A stretch of DNA of 29,007 nucleotides from Oscillospiraceae bacterium. GTDB lineage: Bacteria > Bacillota_A > Clostridia > Oscillospirales > Oscillospiraceae. Shown in pieces: positions 6,750 to 13,428 of the stretch. Both the position numbers and the translations under genes were made by a program. Each line of letters opens with the position of its first letter. Within the stretch, counting starts at the first letter, position 1. The stretch covers positions 1 to 29,007 of the forward strand of contig JAFYVA010000046.1 of NCBI GenBank assembly GCA_017549325.1, written 5' to 3'. The notes under the pieces were generated by a model that saw only the letters and a list, made by a program, of their open reading frames with translations, made no database searches and had not been told where the DNA came from.

Positions 6750-8150
6750 TTAGAATCTGAAGTAGAGGAAGGGGTTGTAGCTGTCGCCCACCAAAAAGGC
6801 CACCGACAGCAGCAGCAACAGCGCCACGCCCACGGAGCGCAGCGCCACCGCACCGCGCTCACCGAGACGCTCGTCAACACGCTTGAAGGCGCGCAGGGGC
6901 AGCGTGGTACTGCCCGCAGCTGCCAGTACCAGCAGCACGGCGTTGGAGCGCAGGAGATAGGCGGCAGCACCGTCCCACGCCGGCGCGGTGAACATGGCGG
7001 CGAAGTACTGCCCCAGCTGGGACATATCAGTGATGGCAAACAGCGTCCAGCCAATCATGAAGCAGAAAATGGTATAGATGTGTCCCACAAAGCGGGGGAG
7101 CTTATCCAACCACTTCAGCAGGAACAGTTTTTCCACGATCAGCAGCAGGGCGTAGTACAGTCCCCACAGCAGGAAGTTCCAGCTGGCACCGTGCCAGAAA
7201 CCCGTCAGGCCCCAGACGATCAGCAGGTTCAGGATCTGACGACCCTTGCCCTTGCGGTTGCCGCCCAGAGGGATATAGACGTACTCACGGAACCAGGAGG
7301 AGAGGCTGATGTGCCAGCGGCGCCAGAACTCCGTGACGGAGCGGGACTCGTAGGGGTGCTCGAAGTTTTCCAAAAAACGGAAGCCGAAGAGATGGCCCAA
7401 GCCGATGGCCATGTCGGAATAGCCAGAGAAATCAAAGTAGATCTGGAAGGTATAGGCCAGCACGCCGATCCACGCCACCACGGCAGAGGGTTCGGACATG
7501 GCGGCAATCTCCTCCCACAGGGCACCCACCTGATTGGCGATGAGCACCTTTTTGGCAAGACCCACCACAAAGCGCTGCATACCGCGGCTGGCCTCAAAGA
7601 CGCTCTCGCGGCGGTGCAGCAGCTCGTGCTCCACCGTCTTATACTGGACGATGGGGCCAGCGATCAACTGGGGGAACAGCGTCACATACGCGCCCACATC
7701 CAGAATGTTGCGGCAGGGCTTGACGATGCCGCGATACACATCGATGGTGTAGGACATGGTCTGGAAGGTGTAGAAGCTGATACCAATGGGCAGGGCAAGG
7801 CCCAGTGCAGGGATACCTGCGCTGAGGAGGGAGTTGATGTTGTCGATGGCAAAGTCGGTGTACTTGAAGAAGCACAAAATGGCCAGATTGCCCACTACCG
7901 ACACCCACATGACGGCCTTAGCCCAGCGCTCGTTTCCGCGGTCGCGGAAATGGCCGATGCCGAGACCGTTGCAGTAATCGAACACGGTGGAGAAGAGCAT
8001 AATGAGGATATACTTGGGCTCACCCCAGCCATAGAAAATCAAGCTGGCGATCAACAGGATGGTATTCCGCGCGCGGCGGGGGCAGAGGAAATACACCAAC
8101 GCCACCAGCGGCAGGAACAACAGCAGAAACACGGTACTGCTAAAAACCAA
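6750..8150 (-). CDS. MBOAT family O-acyltransferase (AlgI/DltB-like)
   Basis: A 466-residue polytopic membrane protein of the AlgI type, thought to pass acyl groups from a cytoplasmic donor across the membrane. Motifs include VFSSTVFLLLFLPLV at the start, FYGWGEPKY, PIGISFYTFQTMSY, FPQLIAGPIV, FDFSGYSDMAIG, EFWRRWHISLSSWFREYVYIPLGG in part, and GFWHGASWNF with the presumed catalytic His320. I chose TTG at 8150 because GGAG is nine bases upstream and the protein then begins MVFSS, as homologues do; a TTG two codons earlier is too close to the site. It lies between two DHHW genes, which are likely extracytoplasmic partners. A 95-base gap with a hairpin separates it from the preceding gene. Confidence 0.94.
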   Translation of the reverse strand: MVFSSTVFLLLFLPLVALVYFLCPRRARNTILLIASLIFYGWGEPKYILIMLFSTVFDYCNGLGIGHFRDRGNERWAKAVMWVSVVGNLAILCFFKYTDFAIDNINSLLSAGIPALGLALPIGISFYTFQTMSYTIDVYRGIVKPCRNILDVGAYVTLFPQLIAGPIVQYKTVEHELLHRRESVFEASRGMQRFVVGLAKKVLIANQVGALWEEIAAMSEPSAVVAWIGVLAYTFQIYFDFSGYSDMAIGLGHLFGFRFLENFEHPYESRSVTEFWRRWHISLSSWFREYVYIPLGGNRKGKGRQILNLLIVWGLTGFWHGASWNFLLWGLYYALLLIVEKLFLLKWLDKLPRFVGHIYTIFCFMIGWTLFAITDMSQLGQYFAAMFTAPAWDGAAAYLLRSNAVLLVLAAAGSTTLPLRAFKRVDERLGERGAVALRSVGVALLLLLSVAFLVGDSYNPFLYFRF

Positions 8151-8209
8151 GTGCAAACACTCCTTTCAGGAGAGATTAGCGGCATCTTTACACCGCCTTA
8201 CGGAGAAAG

Positions 8210-8234
8210 CGGGACAGCGCAGGGCACTGTCCCG
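8210..8234 (-). repeat. Intercistronic hairpin between the first DHHW gene and the MBOAT gene
   Basis: CGGGACAG (8210-8217) and CTGTCCCG (8227-8234) form a perfect 8-bp stem around a 9-base loop. On the minus strand the following bases are CTTTCTCC, so it is a poor intrinsic terminator. It begins 11 bases after the stop at 8246 and may set mRNA stability or relative expression within the operon. Confidence 0.5.
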
Positions 8235-8245
8235 TGTTTTCAAAA

Positions 8246-9394
8246 TCAGAGAATATCGTGCAGGTATCCCACCAGTACGCTGGAGCGGATGGCGGAGAGG
8301 TTGTTGACAAACAGCACCTCGTCCACGCCGTTGGTCTTGACGAAGTCGCTGATGGAGCCGTCCCAGTAGCGGTAGTCGATGACATGGACGGTCTGATAGT
8401 GGTCAACCAGGAAGGGGATAAAGGCGTTGCCGAAGGACTCCTTCACCACCACGCAGGAAGAGCCGTCGGTAACGGCAGGGTTCTGAATGATGGTGTAGGG
8501 CTGGTCGCCGCCCACGAAGGTGCCGTACTTGTAAGAGGCGGGGGCGGAGGACTGGTCGTAGATAATGGGCCAGCGGATAACCTGACCGTTCTTATCGGTG
8601 TAGTCCAGCGTCGCATCAGCAGACATCGGATAATAGGCCACCACGGTGTCGGGGTTGGCTTTCATCTGCTCGTTCTCGTTGGAATCGCGGTAGAAAGTAC
8701 CCAGGAAGCCGGGGAACTCCACCGTCTCGTAGCCCTCAAGGGGGTTGGCGGTCTTGCCGGAGAGCTTGCAGAACTCATTGTAGGCATAGTACGCGCCGGT
8801 AGCCGTCCAGTGATGGTCGGTGCGGAAGTAGATGTACTCGCCGCGGTGGGCCATCATGGTCTTGTTCAGAGGCACGGAGATGACATTGCTGTTCATAAAG
8901 CCGATGATGGCATCCTCGGCACTCTTCTGGTCAGAGAAGACGCTCTTGCCGTAGAGGGCATCGGGCAGGGTGATGCCGCTGCTCAAGGGGGCGGGAATCA
9001 TGTATACCTTGGCGCTGCCTTCCACCGCGTCAGCCACGGCGTTGATGTTGTCGGCATACTTTTTGGCGGTGGACTCCACATAGGAGTACATCTCAAAGCC
9101 CGCATCACCTACACGGTAAACGGCATCGTACTGCTGCTCGTCACCGTCGATCTCGATGGTCACATGCTGCACCTCAGGTTCATCCTCCACCGCACCACCG
9201 TCATCTTCGGTGCCGTCATCGGGAGGCAGCACATCCTGCTGCAGATCGTTATCGACGGGATCATCGGCGGGGGTCTTATCCTTGGTCACATTGACGATCA
9301 CCAGCACGATGGCGGCAACGGCCACAAACAGGGCGATCAAAAAGGGGACAAGACGGGAGTTGCCGCCGCTGCGGCGGCCATGGTAGCGACTCAT
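8246..9394 (-). CDS. DHHW family protein (AlgJ/AlgX/SGNH-like), first of two in the operon
   Basis: A 382-residue membrane-anchored protein. A basic N-terminus and one membrane segment (about 15-36) lead into a Pro/Asp/Glu-rich acidic linker (about 40-78), then the catalytic-type domain. RTDHHW lies at 191-196 and a candidate nucleophile, Ser320, in KESFGNAF. The C-terminal half is clearly paralogous to the other DHHW protein of this operon, but the NENRYLEQRP element is missing and the acidic linker takes its place. ATG 9394 overlaps the upstream stop (ATGA) and lies ten bases after GGAGG; the ATG at 9403 is only one base from that site. Acyltransfer to, or processing of, an extracellular polymer is inferred. 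Confidence 0.88.
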   Translation of the reverse strand: MSRYHGRRSGGNSRLVPFLIALFVAVAAIVLVIVNVTKDKTPADDPVDNDLQQDVLPPDDGTEDDGGAVEDEPEVQHVTIEIDGDEQQYDAVYRVGDAGFEMYSYVESTAKKYADNINAVADAVEGSAKVYMIPAPLSSGITLPDALYGKSVFSDQKSAEDAIIGFMNSNVISVPLNKTMMAHRGEYIYFRTDHHWTATGAYYAYNEFCKLSGKTANPLEGYETVEFPGFLGTFYRDSNENEQMKANPDTVVAYYPMSADATLDYTDKNGQVIRWPIIYDQSSAPASYKYGTFVGGDQPYTIIQNPAVTDGSSCVVVKESFGNAFIPFLVDHYQTVHVIDYRYWDGSISDFVKTNGVDEVLFVNNLSAIRSSVLVGYLHDIL

Positions 9395-9852
9395 TTCAGC
9401 CATGCCTCCACCTTCTCGGCAGCACCGTCATCACCGGACACGCACAGCACCACGGCGCAGCCATTGCGCTGAAGATACGCCTTGTCAACGCGGGCCACTT
9501 CCTCGGGCTGATAGCGGTCGGCCTCCATCTTCAGGTCGGTCAGATACTGCTCCATGGCACTGAGGAGTGCCTGTGCAGCGGCCTCGTCGGCGCACTGGGC
9601 GGCCACGACCATCTCGGTGGTGGCGGTAGAGGCCTGATAACCGGCGATGACGGTATCATCGGCCACATCGAAGTAATAGCGCAGATCATCCTCTGCAAAG
9701 ACCACCATCTCGCTATCCCAGTTGAGGCCGTCCACCAACTCGGACGCCACAGCCTGCGGCTCGATGACCTTATCCTTGCTCTTATCGCCGCAGCCGGCGC
9801 ACACAGCCAGCACCAGTACCAGAGCCAGCATCATCGCAATGAATTTCTTCAT
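9391..9852 (-). CDS. DUF4358-type lipoprotein
   Basis: A 153-residue predicted lipoprotein. The signal peptide MKKFIAMMLALVLVLAV is followed by CAGC, giving a lipidated Cys20 after Ala-Gly. The mature part contains ELVDGLNWDSEM and a run ending in KVEAWLK, resembling DUF4358 proteins, which in Clostridia often sit next to DHHW and MBOAT genes. The function is unknown; a chaperone or scaffold role for the acyltransfer complex on the outer face of the membrane is only a guess. It is the first gene of the operon, has ATGA overlap with the first DHHW gene, and has a leader of about 100 bases. The lipobox is somewhat unusual, with Cys at -3. Confidence 0.75.
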   Translation of the reverse strand: MKKFIAMMLALVLVLAVCAGCGDKSKDKVIEPQAVASELVDGLNWDSEMVVFAEDDLRYYFDVADDTVIAGYQASTATTEMVVAAQCADEAAAQALLSAMEQYLTDLKMEADRYQPEEVARVDKAYLQRNGCAVVLCVSGDDGAAEKVEAWLK

Positions 9853-9956
9853 AGTCGTTTTCCCTTTCTTTATCAGGGGTTGCAGGGACAGTTTCCCCTG
9901 TTTCCCACGGTTTTATGTCCTCACGGGCGCATACCGCACCCATTGTACTGGAGTAT

Positions 9957-9984
9957 ATCATATATGACGGAAGAAATGAAGCAA
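9957..9984 (-). promoter_or_regulatory. Predicted promoter of the DUF4358-DHHW-MBOAT operon
   Basis: On the minus strand TTGCTT (9984-9979) is 16 bases from TATGAT (9962-9957). An overlapping alternative uses TATACT as the -10 box. The -35 match is weak. The 232-base gap between the divergent genes at 9852 and 10085 holds this promoter, the plus-strand promoter at 10027-10055 and short imperfect GC-rich inverted repeats around 9875-9900; I see no gene in it. Confidence 0.5.
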
Positions 9985-10026
9985 AAGTTTCCACATTCCT
10001 ATAAATTTTATGTGTATGAAAAATAC

Positions 10027-10055
10027 TTGCCGTCAAGGTGGCAAGATGGTACAAT
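10027..10055 (+). promoter_or_regulatory. Predicted promoter of the SGNH hydrolase-lplA operon
   Basis: TTGCCG (10027-10032) and TACAAT (10050-10055) are separated by 17 bases and lie about 30 bases upstream of the ATG at 10085. Confidence 0.65.
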
Positions 10056-10084
10056 AATCACCAACAGAAAGGACGGTGCATACC

Positions 10085-10663
10085 ATGAAAACCATCTGTC
10101 TGGGTGACAGCCTCACCTTTGGCTACGGTGTTGACAGGGCCGATTGCTGGGTCCGGCTGGCACAGGAAGAGTTGGGCGGAGAGTGGGGCAACGCCGGTGT
10201 CTGCGGCGATACCGCCGGCGGCATGCTGGTGCGGCTCAACACACAGGTTCTGCCCCAAAAACCTCAGTATGTTCTGCTGATGGGCGGCGGAAACGACATT
10301 CTGCTCACCGGCAGCATCCAACAGGCGCAAAGCGCCATGATGGCCATGGTGCATCAGTGCGCCCATGTGGGCGTTCGCCCCGTCATCGGCATCGGTGCCC
10401 CCATCCGCACCGACGGCGACAACCCCTGGCTGCCGCTGACGGATATGGCGCAGGCTGCAAAGGCACAGCGGGAATACACCGCGTGGCTGCGCCTGTTCGT
10501 GAAGACCATGCGCCTGCGGTGTGTGGATTTCTGCGCCGCCTTTGAAACTCACGAAAACCCCAAGTCCCTCTACCAGGAGGACGGACTCCACCCCAACGCC
10601 GCAGGGCACCTGCTGATGGCCGAGGCGCTGATCGACTCCGGTGTGTGGCGCAAAGAGGTGTGA
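10085..10663 (+). CDS. SGNH/GDSL-type hydrolase (cytoplasmic)
   Basis: A 192-residue single-domain SGNH hydrolase with no signal peptide. All four family blocks are visible: GDSLTFG with nucleophile Ser9, a Gly block (GVCGDTAGG, about 37-45), GGGND with Asn69, and DGLHPN with Asp166 and His169. The family includes esterases, lysophospholipases, arylesterases and acyl-transferring enzymes; the substrate here cannot be read from sequence. ATG 10085 has AAAGGA about 11 bases upstream; a GTG three codons earlier is too close to that site. The stop TGA touches the ATG of the lipoate-ligase frame (TGATG), so the two are one operon. An esterase or lipase role connected with acyl/lipoyl metabolism is possible but unproven. 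Confidence 0.9.
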   Translation: MKTICLGDSLTFGYGVDRADCWVRLAQEELGGEWGNAGVCGDTAGGMLVRLNTQVLPQKPQYVLLMGGGNDILLTGSIQQAQSAMMAMVHQCAHVGVRPVIGIGAPIRTDGDNPWLPLTDMAQAAKAQREYTAWLRLFVKTMRLRCVDFCAAFETHENPKSLYQEDGLHPNAAGHLLMAEALIDSGVWRKEV

Positions 10664-10668
10664 TGACG

Positions 10669-11664
10669 ATGACTTTCCGCTATATTTCTTCGCCTTCCAC
10701 CGACCCGCGCTGGAATCTGGCGCTGGAAGAGTATGTCTTTGACACATTTCCCCGCGACAAGAGCTATTTTATGCTCTGGCAAAATCATAACACCATCGTG
10801 GTGGGCAAAAACCAGAATACCGCCGCAGAGATCAACGGATCGTTCGTGCGCAGCCGCGGCATTACGGTGGTGCGCCGACTCTCCGGCGGCGGCACGGTCT
10901 ATCACGACATGGGCAACCTGAACTTCACCTTCATCACCGATGCCGGCGATGTGGAGGATATCGACTTTGGCCGCTTCTGCCAAGCCATCGTGGAGGCTCT
11001 TGCCACACTGGGCGTGAAGGCAGAGGTCAACGGACGCAACGACATCACCATTGACGGCAAAAAGTTCTCAGGAAACGCGCAGTACCTGCGGGAAGGCCGC
11101 ATAATGCACCACGGCACACTGATGTTCCGCTCCGATCTGAGCGTGCTGCAGGACGCCCTCCATGTGGACAGGGAAAAGCTCAGCGCCAAGGGCATCGCCT
11201 CTGTGGTGAGCCGCGTTACCAACATCGGCGACCACCTGCCTGCCGAGGTGGGCATCGAGGATCTGCGCGCGGCACTGCTGCAGCATATCCCCTGTGAGGA
11301 TGGCAGCACCCCCTACCCTCTGACAGAAGAGGATATCGCCGCCATTGACGCCATCGCCGCCAAACGCTACGCCACATGGGAGTGGACCTACGGTCACTCG
11401 CAGGCGCTGGAGCTGACGCAGAAACGGCGCATCGAGGGCTGCGGCACGGTGGAAGTCTCCCTCAACACCGACGGCGGCATCATCACCGCGCTGGACATCC
11501 ACGGCGATTTCTTCGGCAACGGGGAAATTTCCGCGCTGTGTCAGGCCCTCGTGGGTTGCCGCTGCGAAGAGGACGCCCTCAACGAGCGGCTCGCGGCCTT
11601 GAATCTGCCCCACTACATCCACAACTGCCCGCAGGAAGCCCTCGTCGAGCTGCTGCTGCCGTAA
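10669..11664 (+). CDS. lplA: Lipoate-protein ligase A
   Basis: LplA activates lipoate with ATP and attaches it to the lipoyl lysine of E2 subunits and glycine-cleavage H protein. The 331-residue protein has the catalytic domain (about 1-240) with SPSTDPRWNLALEEY at the start, the lipoate-binding RRLSGGGTVYHD at 69-80, and IDGKKFSGNAQ with the family lysine near 125-130. An accessory C-terminal domain follows (about 250-331). Two ATGs two codons apart are possible. I chose 10669, ten bases after GAGG and matching the family's usual N-terminus; 10663 overlaps the upstream stop and is only four bases from it. A strong terminator lies 17 bases after the stop. No lipoyl-domain gene is visible in the window, so the target is unknown. 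Confidence 0.94.
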   Translation: MTFRYISSPSTDPRWNLALEEYVFDTFPRDKSYFMLWQNHNTIVVGKNQNTAAEINGSFVRSRGITVVRRLSGGGTVYHDMGNLNFTFITDAGDVEDIDFGRFCQAIVEALATLGVKAEVNGRNDITIDGKKFSGNAQYLREGRIMHHGTLMFRSDLSVLQDALHVDREKLSAKGIASVVSRVTNIGDHLPAEVGIEDLRAALLQHIPCEDGSTPYPLTEEDIAAIDAIAAKRYATWEWTYGHSQALELTQKRRIEGCGTVEVSLNTDGGIITALDIHGDFFGNGEISALCQALVGCRCEEDALNERLAALNLPHYIHNCPQEALVELLLP

Positions 11665-11680
11665 TGAAGAAAAACAAAAA

Positions 11681-11708
11681 ACCCGATTGCTTTCGCAATC
11701 GGGTTTTT
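11681..11708. terminator. Bidirectional intrinsic terminator between lplA and tRNA-Val
   Basis: ACCCGATTGC (11681-11690) and GCAATCGGGT (11695-11704) form a perfect 10-bp stem with a 4-base loop, followed by TTTTT on the plus strand and by a run of T on the minus strand. It ends lplA and, three bases past the CCA end, the convergent tRNA gene. Confidence 0.92.
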
Positions 11709-11710
11709 AT

Positions 11711-11788
11711 TGGTGCGCGGTATAGGACTCGAACCTATGACCCCATGCACGTCAAGCATGTGCTCTAGCCAGCTGAGCTAACCGCGCA
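11711..11788 (-). tRNA. tRNA-Val (anticodon GAC), CCA encoded
   Basis: The minus strand folds as a full cloverleaf of 75 bases plus encoded CCA. The acceptor is TGCGCGG with CCGCGCA, the D arm is AGCTCAGCTGGCTAGAGC, and the anticodon stem is CATGC/GCATG around the loop TTGACGT. The T arm is ATAGGTTCGAGTCCTAT. T33 and the GAC anticodon read valine codons GUC/GUU. A near-consensus promoter lies just upstream and a bidirectional terminator just downstream, so it is a single-gene unit. Confidence 0.95.
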
Positions 11789-11800
11789 GACAACGATAGG

Positions 11801-11829
11801 ATTCTATCGCATAAACGCTGTTTTGTCAA
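11801..11829 (-). promoter_or_regulatory. Promoter of tRNA-Val
   Basis: On the minus strand TTGACA (11829-11824), a perfect -35 box, is 17 bases from TAGAAT (11806-11801). The mature tRNA 5' end is only 12 bases beyond the -10 box, giving a very short 5' leader for RNase P. Confidence 0.88.
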
Positions 11830-11889
11830 CACCTTTTTTCTAAAAAAATAAAATTTCTTCTTTTGCCCCTACTTCTTGTGGCTCGTTCC

Positions 11890-11919
11890 TTGCATTGGTG
11901 GCAGGAGTTGTGTTATAAT
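11890..11919 (+). promoter_or_regulatory. Predicted promoter of the miaB-mutS-mutL-miaA-hfq gene run
   Basis: TTGCAT (11890-11895) and a perfect TATAAT (11914-11919) are separated by 18 bases, about 60 bases upstream of the TTG start at 11981. Confidence 0.65.
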
Positions 11920-11980
11920 ACCTTAATTAAAGTCGTATCATAGCGCCTTCTGTCGAAAGGCAGCGGGCGGGGAGGTTCAT

Positions 11981-13393
11981 TTGGATAGAAAATTCGTTGT
12001 GGTATCCGAAGAAGAGATGGCTCTTCAGCAGGAATTTACCAAAAAAATAAAAGCCATCCACGAGGGCGAGGGGCGCGCACCCCGCGCCATGGTGGACACC
12101 TTCGGCTGCCAGCAGAACGTGGCCGACAGTCAGCATATTTTGGGTATGCTGGAGGCCATGGGCTGCACCTTTACCGACAAGTCGGGTGAGGCCGATATCA
12201 TCGTGCTGAATACCTGCGCCATCCGCGACCACGCCGAGAAGCGTGTATTCGGTACGCTGGGCGCCCTGACCCATACCAAGAAAGCCAATCCCAAACAGAT
12301 CATCTGCCTCTGCGGCTGCATGGCGCAGCGCAAGGAGGTGGCCGAGAAGGTACGCACCTCCTATCGCCACGTGGATCTGGTGTTCGGCCCCCAGGCGCTG
12401 TGGAAGTTCCCCCAGCTCCTCCATCAGGTCTACACCCGCACCGGCCGCGTCTTTTCCGTGGAGGACGAGCACGGTCAGATTGCCGAGGGTATGCCCGTCG
12501 TCCGTGAGGGTCGTACTCGCGCATGGGTCTCCATCATGTACGGCTGCAACAACTTCTGCTCTTACTGCATCGTGCCCTATGTCCGTGGCCGTGAGCGCAG
12601 CCGCAACCCCGAAAAGATCATTGAAGAAGTCCGTCAGCTGGCCGCCGAGGGCTATAAGGAGATCACCCTGCTGGGTCAGAACGTAAACTCCTACGGCAAG
12701 GATCTGGACACAAAGTGGGACTTTGCCGACCTGCTGCGTGAGCTGGATAAGATCGAGGGCGACTATCTCCTGCGCTTCATGTCCTCCCAGCCCAAGGACG
12801 CCTCCTTCAAGCTCTTTGACGCCATGGCCGAGTGCAAGCACGTGGCCAAGCAGCTGCACCTGCCCGTCCAGTCCGGCTGCGACCGGGTGCTGCGGGCCAT
12901 GAACCGCCCCTATGACAAGGCGCGGTATCTCGAGCTCATCAACTACGCCCGCAAGGTGATGCCCGATCTGGTGCTGACCTCCGATGTGATCATCGGCTTC
13001 CCCGGCGAGACAGAGGCCGAGGCCATGGAAACGGTGGCACTGGTGGAGCAGGTGCGATTCGACGCCCTGTTCACTTTCATCTTCTCCCCCCGTCCCGGTA
13101 CACCGGCAGCAAAGATGGACGATCCCGTCCCCCGCGCCGAAAAGCAGGTGTGGTTCGACAAGCTCTGCGATGTGCAGAACCGCATCAGCGCCGAAGTCCA
13201 CGCCGAATACGTGGGCAAGACGCTGCGCGTTCTGGTGGACGGCGAGACGGACGATGCCCGCACGCCCCTGTCTGCCCGCACAGCAGGCGGACGGCTGGTG
13301 CATCTGGTGGGTGACAAATCCGCCATCGGCACATACCGCGATGTACGCATCACCGACAGCAACACTTGGGCGCTGTTCGGCGAGATGATCTGA
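11981..13393 (+). CDS. miaB: tRNA-2-methylthio-N6-dimethylallyladenosine synthase MiaB
   Basis: MiaB adds a methylthio group to i6A37 of tRNAs reading UNN codons, the step after MiaA. The 470-residue protein has the UPF0004 domain with cluster cysteines Cys43 (DTFGCQQN), Cys79 (LNTCAIRDHAEKR) and Cys113 (CGCMAQR). The radical SAM motif is Cys189-x3-Cys193-x2-Cys196 (YGCNNFCSYCIVP) and a C-terminal TRAM domain follows (about 395-465). FGCQQN rather than the commoner YGCQMN is typical of some Clostridial members. The start is TTG, five bases after GGGGAGG; the first in-frame ATG (12017) has no comparable site. It opens a ten-gene run that also contains miaA, so both steps of the A37 pathway are encoded together. 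Confidence 0.96.
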   Translation: MDRKFVVVSEEEMALQQEFTKKIKAIHEGEGRAPRAMVDTFGCQQNVADSQHILGMLEAMGCTFTDKSGEADIIVLNTCAIRDHAEKRVFGTLGALTHTKKANPKQIICLCGCMAQRKEVAEKVRTSYRHVDLVFGPQALWKFPQLLHQVYTRTGRVFSVEDEHGQIAEGMPVVREGRTRAWVSIMYGCNNFCSYCIVPYVRGRERSRNPEKIIEEVRQLAAEGYKEITLLGQNVNSYGKDLDTKWDFADLLRELDKIEGDYLLRFMSSQPKDASFKLFDAMAECKHVAKQLHLPVQSGCDRVLRAMNRPYDKARYLELINYARKVMPDLVLTSDVIIGFPGETEAEAMETVALVEQVRFDALFTFIFSPRPGTPAAKMDDPVPRAEKQVWFDKLCDVQNRISAEVHAEYVGKTLRVLVDGETDDARTPLSARTAGGRLVHLVGDKSAIGTYRDVRITDSNTWALFGEMI

Positions 13394-13428
13394 TACTGTT
13401 TCACTTTTGAGGAAAGGGAGGTGCTCTT

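Noticed and set aside
5544..8369. A 941-codon open frame on the plus strand, antisense to the two DHHW and MBOAT genes
   Set aside because: It lies opposite strongly supported genes, has no ribosome binding site or recognisable motif, and its His/Gly/Leu/Ala-rich composition is what GC-biased third positions of the real genes give on the other strand.
9853..9950. Possible riboswitch or T-box in the leader of the DUF4358-DHHW-MBOAT operon
   Set aside because: Only short imperfect inverted repeats are present, with no terminator-antiterminator pair and no recognised aptamer or T-box sequence.
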